This document shows positions 1 through 7,898 of a stretch of DNA of 15,442 nucleotides, piece by piece (position 1 is the stretch's first letter; the number at the start of each line of letters is the position of its first letter). The notes beneath the pieces are model-generated. The model was not told the origin of the DNA. It was given only the letters and a program-made list of their open reading frames with translations, and made no database searches. The translations under genes and the position numbers were made by a program. Origin of the DNA: Treponema sp. (GTDB taxonomy: Bacteria > Spirochaetota > Spirochaetia > Treponematales > Breznakiellaceae); NCBI GenBank assembly GCA_031273835.1, contig JAISRD010000213.1:1-15442 (forward strand), in the 5' to 3' direction.

Positions 1-204
1 CGCATTGTTTCGCAGTACCCAGCGCAGCATCTGCTTGCCTATGACGACGAGGGGAACTATCTTTCCACGATAAGCCCCCCGGCCCCGGAGGGGAGCCTTG
101 CGGACCTTGATATTCCGCCCCAGGCAAGATCCCTTGCCCTGTGGTCAATCGATACGGAGCAATCGGTTTCCGCCCTCACCGATGTGGTCCCCTTAAATGA
201 TTAG
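1..204 (+). CDS. C-terminal end of an unrecognised protein (partial, 5' end outside window)
   Basis: An open frame starts at the first base and ends at TAG 202-204, giving the last 67 residues of a protein. The segment is acidic and proline-containing, begins RIVSQYPAQHLLAYDDEG and ends DVVPLND. It has no transmembrane segment, no cysteine and no motif I can assign. It ends 9 bases before the trmB start on the same strand, so it probably belongs to the same transcript. I do not recognise the family, and the visible part is too short to infer a function. Confidence 0.6.
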   Translation, partial: RIVSQYPAQHLLAYDDEGNYLSTISPPAPEGSLADLDIPPQARSLALWSIDTEQSVSALTDVVPLND

Positions 205-213
205 GGCGAAAAC

Positions 214-876
214 ATGGACAACATAAAAAGCTTTGTACTCCGTTCCGGAAGAATGAGCCGGGCCCAGGCCCGCTCTTACCGGGAACTTTCCGCTCCCTTC
301 CTCATTCCCCCGCGTCCCTCGCCCGCCGATTTTGTTTCCCTCTTCGGAAACTTAAATCCCCTTACCGTTGAGATAGGATTCGGCATGGGGACGGCCACCG
401 CGGAAATAGCCGCCGCCAATCCGGGAAATAACTATCTGGGGATAGAGGTCTTTAAGGGCGGCATAGGCAGGCTGCTTTGGGAGATAAAGGAACGGTCCCT
501 TTCCAATGTACGGATAATTGAGGGGGACGCCGCGGAGGTCCTGGAGACCATGCTGCCGGAGGAAAGCGCAGCGGCCTTTCATATCTTTTTTCCCGATCCC
601 TGGCCGAAAAAAAGGCACCATAAACGAAGGCTCATACAAAGACCCTTTACCGATCTGCTCGCTTCCCGGCTGCAAAGAAAAGGCTATATATACATGGTTA
701 CCGATTGGGAGGATTACGGCCAATGGGCGCTGCGGGAATTTTCGGCGGCAGGATTAAAAAATCCCTACGGGGGCTTTGCCCCCCGGCAGGAATGGCGGCC
801 CCTTACCAAATTTGAACGGAAGGGGCTTGATAAAAACCACCGGGTAAGGGAAATTTACTATCTTAAGGACGGTTGA
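214..876 (+). CDS. trmB: tRNA (guanine-N7-)-methyltransferase TrmB
   Basis: This is a cytosolic SAM-dependent enzyme that makes 7-methylguanosine at position 46 of the tRNA variable loop. The 220-residue length is normal for the family. The SAM-binding motif VEIGFGMGTATAEIA lies at about residues 51-65. The TrmB hallmark FFPDPWPKKRHHKRRL lies at about 124-139, and TDWEDYGQWALREF at about 164-177. The C-terminus has the usual T-K-F-E-R-K-G segment. The ATG at 214 is preceded by a modest ribosome-binding site, AGGGCGA, overlapping the previous stop codon. The gene ends 1 base before the ligA start codon, so the two are probably translated from one message. The assignment is secure from motifs. 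Confidence 0.95.
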   Translation: MDNIKSFVLRSGRMSRAQARSYRELSAPFLIPPRPSPADFVSLFGNLNPLTVEIGFGMGTATAEIAAANPGNNYLGIEVFKGGIGRLLWEIKERSLSNVRIIEGDAAEVLETMLPEESAAAFHIFFPDPWPKKRHHKRRLIQRPFTDLLASRLQRKGYIYMVTDWEDYGQWALREFSAAGLKNPYGGFAPRQEWRPLTKFERKGLDKNHRVREIYYLKDG

Positions 877-877
877 T

Positions 878-2812
878 GTGGACGGCGTCAAGGAAGAACG
901 GGTTAAAGCCCTGGAAAGACTTATTGTTTCTTACCAGGCTTCTTATTATAACGGCGAAGCGGAAATTTCCGACGCCGAATTCGATCTGCTTTGGGATGAA
1001 TTAAGATCCCTTAATCCGAAAAGTCCCGTGCTTGCCGGAGTCGGCGCCGACAGCGGCGACGGCTTCCCCAAGGCCAGGCATTTAATCCCCATGGGAAGCC
1101 AGGACAAGGCCGCCAACCCCGATGAATTCCGCCGCTGGGCGCTGAAGGCAGCGCAGCGGCCGGACTTCGGCGGCTTTGTCGTTCAGTACAAACTCGACGG
1201 GGCGAGCCTGGAATTCCAGTATGAGGGGGGAAAACTCCGCAGGGCCGTTACCAGGGGGAACGGAAATGAGGGGGACGACATAACAGCCAACGCCCTGCGC
1301 ATGAAGGGGGCGGCGGCGGATCTAAAGCTTCCCTTTTCCGGCGGGGTCCGCGGCGAAGTAGTCATGACCCGCGATGTGTGGAAGGACAAGTACCGGGACA
1401 AGGCAAACTGCCGGAACGCCGCCAACGGCATCATGCGCCGCAAGGACGGCGCGGGCTGTGAGGATCTTACCCTGATATGCTATGACGTGTCGGCCCCGGA
1501 GGATGACGGCTATTTCAACAATGAAATGGATAAAATAGCCTGGCTTAAGGATCGGGGTTTTTTGGTAACCGAAACAAGGGAATTTTCCGATCCCGAAGAG
1601 ATAATAGGTTACCGTGAAGATGTCGCGAAGAAAAGGGAAAATTTGCCCGTCGATATTGACGGCCTGGTGGTTAAGGACCGAACCACCGATATGGCGGATC
1701 TCCGCAGGGCCCGTCCTGAACGGCAGATTGCCTTTAAGTTTGAACCCGAGATCGCGTTCAGCATACTAAGGGCGGTGGAGTGGAGCGAGTCCGGCGCCAC
1801 CTATACCCCCATAGGGGTGATCGATCCGGTACGCCTTGCGGGAACAACCGTACAGCGGGCGAATCTTAATAACCCCGACATGATCCGGGCCATGGGCTTA
1901 AAAATCGGCTCCGCCGTTTCGGTGGTTAAGCGGGGGGAGATTATCCCGAAAATCGAGGGGCTTGCCCCGGAGGGCGCCTTTCCCGCCGGAGAAACGGAGG
2001 AGATAAACTTTCCTGAAATATGCGGGACCTGCGGAACCCCCCTCAAAGACGAGGGTACGCGGCTCCTCTGTCCCAACGGGGCCTGTTCCAAACGGCTCCA
2101 TCACCGGCTTGAAAAATGGATAGGCATACTTGACATACAGGAGTTGGGGGATAAACTGCTCCGCCAGCTTTTCGACAAGGGAAGGGTTACTCAGATTTCC
2201 GATCTTTATACCCTGACGGCAGAGGAGCTTTCAGGCTATGAACGCATGGGCGAAGCTTCGGCGGCCAAGGTGATACGGCATATTATGACCCCCCGTGAAT
2301 TGTCCCTCCAGGCTTTTATAGCGGGCTTTGATTTTGAGGGGGTGGGGGAGCTGATCATGGAACGGGCCGTTTCCGCTTCTTACAATACCCTGGAAAAACT
2401 AAGGGAAGCGGGGCCTGAGGATCTTGCTTCCGTTTGGGGCATAGGGGAGATCACCGCGAAGACCATCGTTCAGGGCTTGAAGGATGCCGCCGGAGAAATT
2501 GATAAGGTGCTCGCCGCCGGAATTATCAGCATAGCCCCGCCGCCCGGTGAGGAGGAACAGCCCCTTAAAGGGCTTTCCTTCTGCTTTACCGGGGAACTGC
2601 TTACGATGAAACGGAGCGCCGCGGAGGAAAAGGTCAAGGCCCTGGGGGGTTCTTCCAAATCCTCGGTGGTAAAGGATCTGTCATACCTTGTTACCAACGA
2701 TACCCAATCGGGTTCGGCAAAAAATAAAAAGGCCGCGGATCTGGGGGTGCCCATTATTAACGAAGAAGCATTTCTCGATCTGATAAAAAAAACGGCCCCT
2801 CCTGATAAATGA
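878..2812 (+). CDS. ligA: NAD-dependent DNA ligase LigA
   Basis: LigA seals nicks during replication and repair, using NAD+ to form an enzyme-AMP intermediate. Visible domains: the Ia NAD-recognition region (residues 15-60, S-D-A-E-F-D); adenylation motif KLDG with the expected AMP-lysine at K105; RGE at 158-160; DGLVVK at 261-266; FKFEPE at 286-291; OB-fold segment TPIGVIDPVRLAGTTVQRA at 310-328; a four-cysteine zinc site C382, C385, C398, C403; helix-hairpin-helix repeats at about 440-540; and a C-terminal BRCT domain at about 560-635. The length of 644 residues is slightly below the usual 660-680. The start is GTG 878, with AAGGA 10 bases upstream. Several consensus stretches are unusual: PMGSQDKA where PMLSLDNA is typical, and CRNAANGIMRRKDG where PRNAAAGSLRQLD is typical. 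It overlaps the next gene by 4 bases (ATGA). Confidence 0.93.
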   Translation: MDGVKEERVKALERLIVSYQASYYNGEAEISDAEFDLLWDELRSLNPKSPVLAGVGADSGDGFPKARHLIPMGSQDKAANPDEFRRWALKAAQRPDFGGFVVQYKLDGASLEFQYEGGKLRRAVTRGNGNEGDDITANALRMKGAAADLKLPFSGGVRGEVVMTRDVWKDKYRDKANCRNAANGIMRRKDGAGCEDLTLICYDVSAPEDDGYFNNEMDKIAWLKDRGFLVTETREFSDPEEIIGYREDVAKKRENLPVDIDGLVVKDRTTDMADLRRARPERQIAFKFEPEIAFSILRAVEWSESGATYTPIGVIDPVRLAGTTVQRANLNNPDMIRAMGLKIGSAVSVVKRGEIIPKIEGLAPEGAFPAGETEEINFPEICGTCGTPLKDEGTRLLCPNGACSKRLHHRLEKWIGILDIQELGDKLLRQLFDKGRVTQISDLYTLTAEELSGYERMGEASAAKVIRHIMTPRELSLQAFIAGFDFEGVGELIMERAVSASYNTLEKLREAGPEDLASVWGIGEITAKTIVQGLKDAAGEIDKVLAAGIISIAPPPGEEEQPLKGLSFCFTGELLTMKRSAAEEKVKALGGSSKSSVVKDLSYLVTNDTQSGSAKNKKAADLGVPIINEEAFLDLIKKTAPPDK

Positions 2813-3600
2813 TAAACCTTGAAACCCTTACCGAGCTGATACGGCAAAGAACGGAGGAGGAAGAGAAAGCCCTGAACCCCGCCGACGTTGCGCGGCTGTG
2901 GAAGCAGGCCCTGGTTTCCTGCCTTCCCCTGAACGGGGGCGTGGATACCGGCTGGCTTAAAGATGCGGTTTCCCCGTCCCACCTGCTGCCCGCCGACATA
3001 GTCCCCGGCGCAAAAAGCGTGGTCTGCTATTTTATTCCTTTTCGGGAACAGGTGGCGCAGAGTAATACGGAGGGTCAAGAGGCTTCGGAACTTTGGGCTT
3101 TGGCGTACGTTAAAACAAATGAACTTATCGCCCTGATCAATGAGGCCCTGGAAAGCCGCTTCCTGGAAGAAGGTTTTCGATCTGGAAAGATCCCGGCCAC
3201 CCATAATTTTGATGAGGAGAAGCTTATCAGCGCCTGGTCCCACCGGCACCTGGCTTTTCTTGCGGGGCTGGGCAGCTTTGGGATGAACAATATGCTCATC
3301 ACCAAACGGGGCTGCTGTGGACGCTTCGGAAGCCTTGTGACGGACTGGGAATATCCGCTTCCCGTTCCGGCGGCCGCCGGGGAATACTGTCTTGCCAAAC
3401 GGAAACCGGGGAGCTGCGGGCTCTGTCTGAAACGCTGTCCCGCAGGGGCCTATGACGGGGGCCGCTTCGACAGAAGAGCCTGTTACGGCCTTTGTTTAAA
3501 AAACGCGGAAAAACACAAGGCCCTGGGATACGCCGACGTATGCGGGAAATGCCTTACGGGGCTCCCCTGTTCTTTTTCCGCGCCGGCTTTAAGAAGGTGA
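2809..3600 (+). CDS. QueG-like double-cluster iron-sulfur protein (epoxyqueuosine reductase-related)
   Basis: The protein has 263 residues. The central segment SHRHLAFLAGLGSFGMNNMLIT (about 144-165) resembles the A-x-x-A-G-L-G-x-x-G-x-N signature of QueG, a cobalamin-dependent reductase that makes queuosine in tRNA. The C-terminal third carries cysteines for two [4Fe-4S] clusters: C203-x2-C206-x3-C210-P, C225-x3-C229 and C245-x2-C248-x5-C254. A further C169-C170 pair precedes them. QueG proper is usually longer (about 310-380 residues) and has a more regular second cluster motif, so this may be a related corrinoid or redox protein and not the tRNA enzyme. ATG 2809 overlaps the ligA stop and there is no clear ribosome-binding site, suggesting translational coupling. 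Family membership is fairly clear, the exact reaction is not. Confidence 0.65.
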   Translation: MINLETLTELIRQRTEEEEKALNPADVARLWKQALVSCLPLNGGVDTGWLKDAVSPSHLLPADIVPGAKSVVCYFIPFREQVAQSNTEGQEASELWALAYVKTNELIALINEALESRFLEEGFRSGKIPATHNFDEEKLISAWSHRHLAFLAGLGSFGMNNMLITKRGCCGRFGSLVTDWEYPLPVPAAAGEYCLAKRKPGSCGLCLKRCPAGAYDGGRFDRRACYGLCLKNAEKHKALGYADVCGKCLTGLPCSFSAPALRR

Positions 3601-3607
3601 ACCTTAC

Positions 3608-3634
3608 CCGCCCTGAAGGCGGCGGCCCCGCCGC
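3608..3634. terminator. Overlapping GC-rich hairpins between convergent genes
   Basis: Two perfect inverted repeats overlap in the 51-base gap between converging genes: CCGCC-CTGAA-GGCGG (3608-3622) and GCGGCG-GCCC-CGCCGC (3619-3634). Only one can form at a time. Neither is followed by a clear U-tract on either strand, so this is at best a weak or factor-assisted bidirectional terminator. Confidence 0.4.
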
Positions 3635-3651
3635 GAAAACTTAAACGGAAA

Positions 3652-4335
3652 TTATTCCATGGCTTGAAAGGCTTCGCGCACCTTTTGAAGCAGTTCCAGT
3701 TCCCGGGCAATGGTCTTTCCATAATCGAGGGTTTTTTCTTCCACAATGCGGTAGGCTTCATCTTCCCAAAATTCGGCCCGCTGGATCTTCATGAAACGGA
3801 AACGCCTTTCCCTGGATCTTTCGGCAAATTCAACGGCATCCTTCCAATAGTAAAGGCCCGTGCGGAAGCACTGTTCGGCAATATCAAGGCTTTTTAAGTT
3901 TTCTTCTTTCCAGGGGGCGTTGTAAAAATAGGCCCGCCGTTTATTCCACTTATTTGCCAGAAAGAGGTACTGCTCGATCATTTTTAGGTTAAGGTGCATG
4001 GTAAAGAGGTACTGGTATTTTTCGTATTGTTCCCCGGTTTCCACCAGGGCAAGGGCGTAGAGGGGATTCGCAAAAGACGCGTTCAAGGCCTGTTCAAGCC
4101 AGTAAATATTTTCGATTGTGTCATCGGGGTATTGGTTATAGTGAACGTGGAAAAGTTTATAGAACTGTTCCTTGTACATCACCAGGTACGCGTCAAGGCT
4201 CTGCGGGGGGAGCAGTATCCCTATGAATAAAAAGAGGATGAGGGCTATGCCGAACCGGGAAAATTTTCCTTCCGGTCCCGTACCGGGCGCATATTTCACC
4301 CCTTCATTATCGGCATTTCCCGCAGCGCCGTCCAC
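3652..4335 (-). CDS. Membrane-anchored or secreted protein of unknown function, downstream of tmk
   Basis: I do not recognise a named family. The N-terminus has a hydrophobic stretch, FGIALILFLFIGILL (residues 28-42), that could be a signal peptide or single anchor. The rest is a helical, aromatic-rich domain with many Tyr, Phe and Trp residues (for example NIYWLEQALN, YFYNAPWKEENLKSLDIAEQC), reminiscent of helical-repeat folds. The mature part would face the periplasm. Two starts are possible, both GTG: 4335, inside tmk with no ribosome-binding site, and 4299, which overlaps the tmk stop as GTGA and gives a more normal signal-peptide length (215 residues). I favour 4299, although its GAAGG is too close to act as a standard ribosome-binding site. 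It is clearly co-transcribed with tmk. Confidence 0.7.
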   Translation of the reverse strand: MDGAAGNADNEGVKYAPGTGPEGKFSRFGIALILFLFIGILLPPQSLDAYLVMYKEQFYKLFHVHYNQYPDDTIENIYWLEQALNASFANPLYALALVETGEQYEKYQYLFTMHLNLKMIEQYLFLANKWNKRRAYFYNAPWKEENLKSLDIAEQCFRTGLYYWKDAVEFAERSRERRFRFMKIQRAEFWEDEAYRIVEEKTLDYGKTIARELELLQKVREAFQAME

Positions 4336-4916
4336 AGCTTTGCCGCTACTTCACCGGTTTTAAGGGTTCCGTCAAGGGAGACCACCCGTACCCCCGCCTC
4401 TTCATAACGGGGAAGCAGTTCCCGGTAGGCCCGGGCCGCCCGGATCTGAAAATCCAGGCGTTCATAAATTTCCCGCTCATCCCGGGTTTTAAGCCTTTCC
4501 ATGGCGACTTCTCCCGGCACGTCAAGATAAATGAGCAGTTCAGGATGGGGGAAATCTTCGTTGAGTTTCCGGGGCAGCTCTTCGCCGCATTCAAGACCCT
4601 GGTACACAAGGGAGGAGGGTGTGTAGCGGTCTGAGACAACGAGTTCCCCCCTTTCGCAGCGTTCAACCACGCCGTCCCTTGCGTAAAGATGTTCACCCCG
4701 GTCGGCGGCAAAGAGCCGTGCGATGGTTTCCCTGCCGAGAAGTATCTCCCCCTTCAAGGCCCGGCGTATCAGGACGCCGATGGGGCCGGAACCGGGCTCT
4801 CCGGTGGCAAAAAAAGGGACTGCGGCCCCCTGGAAACGCCGTTTCAGCAGGGCCAGCTGGGTGGTGGTACCGCTTCCGTCGCCGCCTTCAATGACGGCAA
4901 AATTCCGTAAAATCAT
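4296..4916 (-). CDS. tmk: Thymidylate (dTMP) kinase with atypical P-loop
   Basis: Phosphorylates dTMP to dTDP in the cytosol for DNA synthesis. The 206-residue length is typical. The order of motifs fits the family: N-terminal P-loop IEGGDGSGTTTQ (9-20), A-T-G-E-P-G segment (37-42), DRYTPSSLVYQG (96-107), the L-I-Y-L-D-V-P strand (128-134) and an arginine-containing LID region (about 142-160). Two family residues differ. The Walker A lysine expected at position 17 is Thr, and the arginine of the usual T-R-E-P-G motif is Gly. The DNA reads GGT ACC ACC ACC, so the lysine change is not a frameshift. I believe a lysine-less P-loop also occurs in other spirochaete Tmk proteins, but this is from memory. 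ATG 4916 has no ribosome-binding site and lies 5 bases after a TATAAT box. Confidence 0.85.
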   Translation of the reverse strand: MILRNFAVIEGGDGSGTTTQLALLKRRFQGAAVPFFATGEPGSGPIGVLIRRALKGEILLGRETIARLFAADRGEHLYARDGVVERCERGELVVSDRYTPSSLVYQGLECGEELPRKLNEDFPHPELLIYLDVPGEVAMERLKTRDEREIYERLDFQIRAARAYRELLPRYEEAGVRVVSLDGTLKTGEVAAKLWTALREMPIMKG

Positions 4917-4921
4917 AGCTT

Positions 4922-4927
4922 ATTATA
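4922..4927 (-). promoter_or_regulatory. -10 box for tmk, implying a leaderless transcript
   Basis: On the minus strand a perfect TATAAT ends 5 bases before the tmk ATG. Transcription starting at the usual distance would begin at or within one base of the start codon. No good -35 hexamer is visible at 16-18 bases. A 5-bp inverted repeat, AATCC-N9-GGATT (4933-4951), sits between the -35 and -10 positions and could bind a regulator. Confidence 0.5.
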
Positions 4928-5132
4928 CCCTGAATCCGTACAAAATGGATTGATATTTAAAAGATTTGCCGCTTACTTGCAATTTGCCGTCGTATATTTT
5001 GAATACCAGCCTTCCCGAATGACGGACCAGCTTTCCTGCCATCCGTATGATATAGCGGATCACATGAATGAGCCGTTTCCGTATCGTCCCCGCCTTTACC
5101 TTTAACTGTATATGCTTCGGACGGGGAAACGC

Positions 5133-7220
5133 CTACTCCAGCGGGGCAAAATAACCGATACGGTCCCGGCCGGAACGTTCCATAAGGTAGACCTCCGCCT
5201 CCACGGGCAGATAGTCCCTGCCGAAATTGGTCTGCAATGAAGAACGGTAACTTAAAGCGTAGGAACCGGAACCCCTGGCGCTTATGCCCCGTATAAGCGG
5301 GCCGACCCCGGCGGGGCTGTAAAGGTCCGTAACCCGGCCCCCGGTTTCCTCGCAGAGGTAGCGCAGGTCCTCCCCCACGGGGCCGCCCCCCGCCGTTACC
5401 GCATAGAAGGAGATACCGTTGTTTGTAAGGAAGGCGGCGAGTTCCGAGAGGCTGTACTGCTCAAAGGCCAGTTCCCCCAGGGCGCCGGAGCCGACAAAAA
5501 CCACGGCCCGCTTCTTTTCGCCGGGAAGCAGATCCGAGGCGGCCAGCCGCAGGGCCGAATCAAAACGCCACCGGGGGCTGTAGTTCCCCCCCCGGGCCGC
5601 GGCGGCCAGGGCGCTGTTCCCCGCTCCGAGTCTTTCCCTGACGGGGGTCTCCCCGGCGGAAATAAGGGAAACAAGCCGGGAACCGGCGGCGTTGATGTCC
5701 CGCAGGGCCGCGGCGAGATCATCCCTCATCATGAGGGTTTCGCCGGAACGTTCCATGACGACGGAAATATCACTGCGGGAAGAAAGATAGGCCGCGCCGA
5801 GAAAAGTCTGATCCGAGGCTGTCCTGGACCGTTCGGTGAGGAGAAAATTCTTTCCGTCCAGCCCCACGATGGGACGGCGCCGCCTGTCCTGGACGCTCAA
5901 TTCTACCGTTACCTGGGGGAAATGGTCGGCGATAACCCGGTCTATCTGGACAAAAAAACCGGAGGCCATATCGTCCAGGGGGGTCATAACGGCGATTTCA
6001 TCGCCCTGGAAATTCGCCGCCAGTATATTGCCGTTGCTGTCGGAACCCGCCCCGGTGATACGCACCCGGCTCCCCCCTATCATTCCCAGTTCCCGCACCA
6101 CCGCCGAATCGGGATCGATGAGGAGTACCCTGGTGGTATCGGCCACAAGGAGGCGGCCCCCCGATTCCGGCCTTATGCTCTCGGGGCCGTTAAGGCCCTC
6201 GGAGACCAAAACCCCGATATAGCCGCCGTTTTTGTCGAAGGTGTGGATCTGCTTGGAAACCCCGTCGGCCACAAAGACCCTTTCGTCAAGACAGGCTATA
6301 CCGGAGGGGGAAAGAAAGCCGCTAAAGTCCCAGCCCCGTTTACCGAAGGAAAGGATGAAATTTCCGTCGGGGTCGAATTTTGAAACCCGCCTGTTGCCGT
6401 AATCGACCACATAGAGGTAGCCCTCGCCGTCCACCGCGAGGTTCTGGGGACCCACAAACATGCCGTCCCCCAGGCCGCGGCCTCCGATATAGGCAAGCCA
6501 TCTGCCGTCGGCGGAGAGAACACTCACCCTGCTCCCCCTGAATTCGGACACGTAGAGGCGGCCGTCGGGGCCCTGCACCACGTCGTAGGGCCGGTCAAAA
6601 CCGTTGACGGGCCCCCGGACCCGCTGGCGTATCAGGCCGTTAATGTCGATACGGACCAGCTCATTGCTGCTGTAGGCGGTTACCCAGGCGGTTCCGTCCT
6701 CCAGGGGCCATACCGAAACGGGCTGCCTGAAAAAAACGCCCCTGTCGCTTTTCCCCGGGAAATGTCCTGCCTCGACAAAGCGAAGGCCCTCGTCCATAAG
6801 GGTAAGGAGGCTTCTCCTGTTCCGTACCATCTCAATACGGCTGCGGAGCAGAATTTCCTCCGGCTGGGAGCGGGAATTTTCCATGGCCGACTGCCACTGC
6901 CGTACCGCGGTCATCTCAAGGCCCGAACGGTAATAGGCCCTCCCCAGCCAGTCCAGGACGAGGGGTTCCCCGGGGCGGAAGGAAAGGGCCCGTTCAAAGG
7001 CCAGTATGGCTTCGTTAAAGGCATAGCGGTTATAGACCTGGACGCCGATGCGGAATTCATTCTGGGCGTTAACCGTGTCGATCAGGGAAGCGCCGGAATT
7101 GCCCGGTTCAAGATAATTGGGCGCGGAACCTTCCCGGCCCTGGGCTCCGGTTTTTACGGGGGCCCTTAACAGGAGGAGGACCCCCAGGACGGGGAGAAAG
7201 AAAAAAATACCCCGCCTCAC
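5133..7220 (-). CDS. Secreted TPR / NHL beta-propeller / VWA-like protein
   Basis: A 695-residue multidomain protein. Residues 1-27 form a signal peptide (basic start, long hydrophobic core, T-G-A-Q-G at the cleavage region), so it is exported. Residues about 54-116 are TPR-like (YNRYAFNEAILAFERALSFRPGEP). Residues about 163-415 contain repeated NHL-type blades, such as FDRPYDVVQGPDGRLYVSEF and GPQNLAVDGEGYLYVVDYGNRRVSKFDPDG, typical of a propeller. A beta-sandwich linker (about 420-480) leads to a VWA-like Rossmann domain (about 484-645; SDISVVMERSGETLM, then RAVVFVGSGALGE). The metal site D-x-S-x-S is degraded to E490-R-S-G-E. GTG 7220 immediately follows the stop of the upstream TPR gene, with GGGGGA as ribosome-binding site. 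The likely role is envelope scaffold or protein-protein interaction. No enzymatic function is visible. Confidence 0.8.
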   Translation of the reverse strand: MRRGIFFFLPVLGVLLLLRAPVKTGAQGREGSAPNYLEPGNSGASLIDTVNAQNEFRIGVQVYNRYAFNEAILAFERALSFRPGEPLVLDWLGRAYYRSGLEMTAVRQWQSAMENSRSQPEEILLRSRIEMVRNRRSLLTLMDEGLRFVEAGHFPGKSDRGVFFRQPVSVWPLEDGTAWVTAYSSNELVRIDINGLIRQRVRGPVNGFDRPYDVVQGPDGRLYVSEFRGSRVSVLSADGRWLAYIGGRGLGDGMFVGPQNLAVDGEGYLYVVDYGNRRVSKFDPDGNFILSFGKRGWDFSGFLSPSGIACLDERVFVADGVSKQIHTFDKNGGYIGVLVSEGLNGPESIRPESGGRLLVADTTRVLLIDPDSAVVRELGMIGGSRVRITGAGSDSNGNILAANFQGDEIAVMTPLDDMASGFFVQIDRVIADHFPQVTVELSVQDRRRRPIVGLDGKNFLLTERSRTASDQTFLGAAYLSSRSDISVVMERSGETLMMRDDLAAALRDINAAGSRLVSLISAGETPVRERLGAGNSALAAAARGGNYSPRWRFDSALRLAASDLLPGEKKRAVVFVGSGALGELAFEQYSLSELAAFLTNNGISFYAVTAGGGPVGEDLRYLCEETGGRVTDLYSPAGVGPLIRGISARGSGSYALSYRSSLQTNFGRDYLPVEAEVYLMERSGRDRIGYFAPLE

Positions 7221-7895
7221 CTAGGAGTCCCCCACGATTATCTTCATGTGCTCCTTGATTTCCCTTTGATGGGGGGCGATTTCAAAGGCCCGCCTGAGCC
7301 ATATACGGGCCTCGTTGGGGTCGCCGCCCTTAAAGTAGGCCCAGCCCAGGGAATCAAGATAAGCCCCGTTCTGGGGCCGTTTTTCCACCGCCCTGCGGCA
7401 GAGCCGCAGGCCCCGCTGTACATCAATATCCGAATCGGCAAGTATGTAACCCAGGCCGTTAAGGGCGGTGGTATTGTTTTGGTCTATTTCCAGGGCCCGC
7501 TCATAATAATCCACCGCCCGCTGGTACTGGCGCTGGGCCCAGGCGGCATAGGCCAGGGTGGTAAAAATCTGCACCGATTCAAAGCCCCCGCTTACCAGGC
7601 GGCCCAGCTCAAATTCGGCAAGTTTGAATCTTCTGGTTGTTACATAGATATACGAGAGGGTCATACGGCACTGGTAGATACGCAGGGGATCGGCGGCGGC
7701 GGTGATTACCTGTTCCAGGTACAAAAGGGCGTCGTCATAGTGCTCCAGCTTGGTATAACAAAGCCCCAGGTAATAGGCCAACTCGGTATTTTCCGCAACG
7801 CCGAAACCGCCGGTATCAACCTGGAGCAGTTTTTCCAGCGCCGCCTGCCAGCGTTTCAGCCGGAAGAGCCTAATCCCCTCCTCAAGCCCATCCAT
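7221..7895 (-). CDS. TPR-repeat protein
   Basis: The protein has 224 residues and consists almost entirely of tetratricopeptide repeats. Clear units are ENTELAYYLGLCYTKLEHYDDALLYLEQ, QIFTTLAYAAWAQRQYQRAVDYYERALEIDQNN, TALNGLGYILAD and AYLDSLGWAYFKGGDPNEARIWLRRAFEIAP. TPRs form helical scaffolds for protein-protein contact. There is no signal peptide, so it should be cytosolic. ATG 7895 lies 3 bases after the galactokinase stop, with AAAGGA and AGGAT upstream. The next gene (NHL/VWA protein) starts at the very next base after its TAG. The three genes therefore form one operon from the galactokinase promoter. Confidence 0.85.
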   Translation of the reverse strand: MDGLEEGIRLFRLKRWQAALEKLLQVDTGGFGVAENTELAYYLGLCYTKLEHYDDALLYLEQVITAAADPLRIYQCRMTLSYIYVTTRRFKLAEFELGRLVSGGFESVQIFTTLAYAAWAQRQYQRAVDYYERALEIDQNNTTALNGLGYILADSDIDVQRGLRLCRRAVEKRPQNGAYLDSLGWAYFKGGDPNEARIWLRRAFEIAPHQREIKEHMKIIVGDS

Positions 7896-7898
7896 ATC

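Noticed and set aside
2470..3249. 259-codon open frame on the minus strand
   Set aside because: Overlaps the BRCT end of ligA and the QueG-like gene on the opposite strand. No motif, and it spans two real genes.
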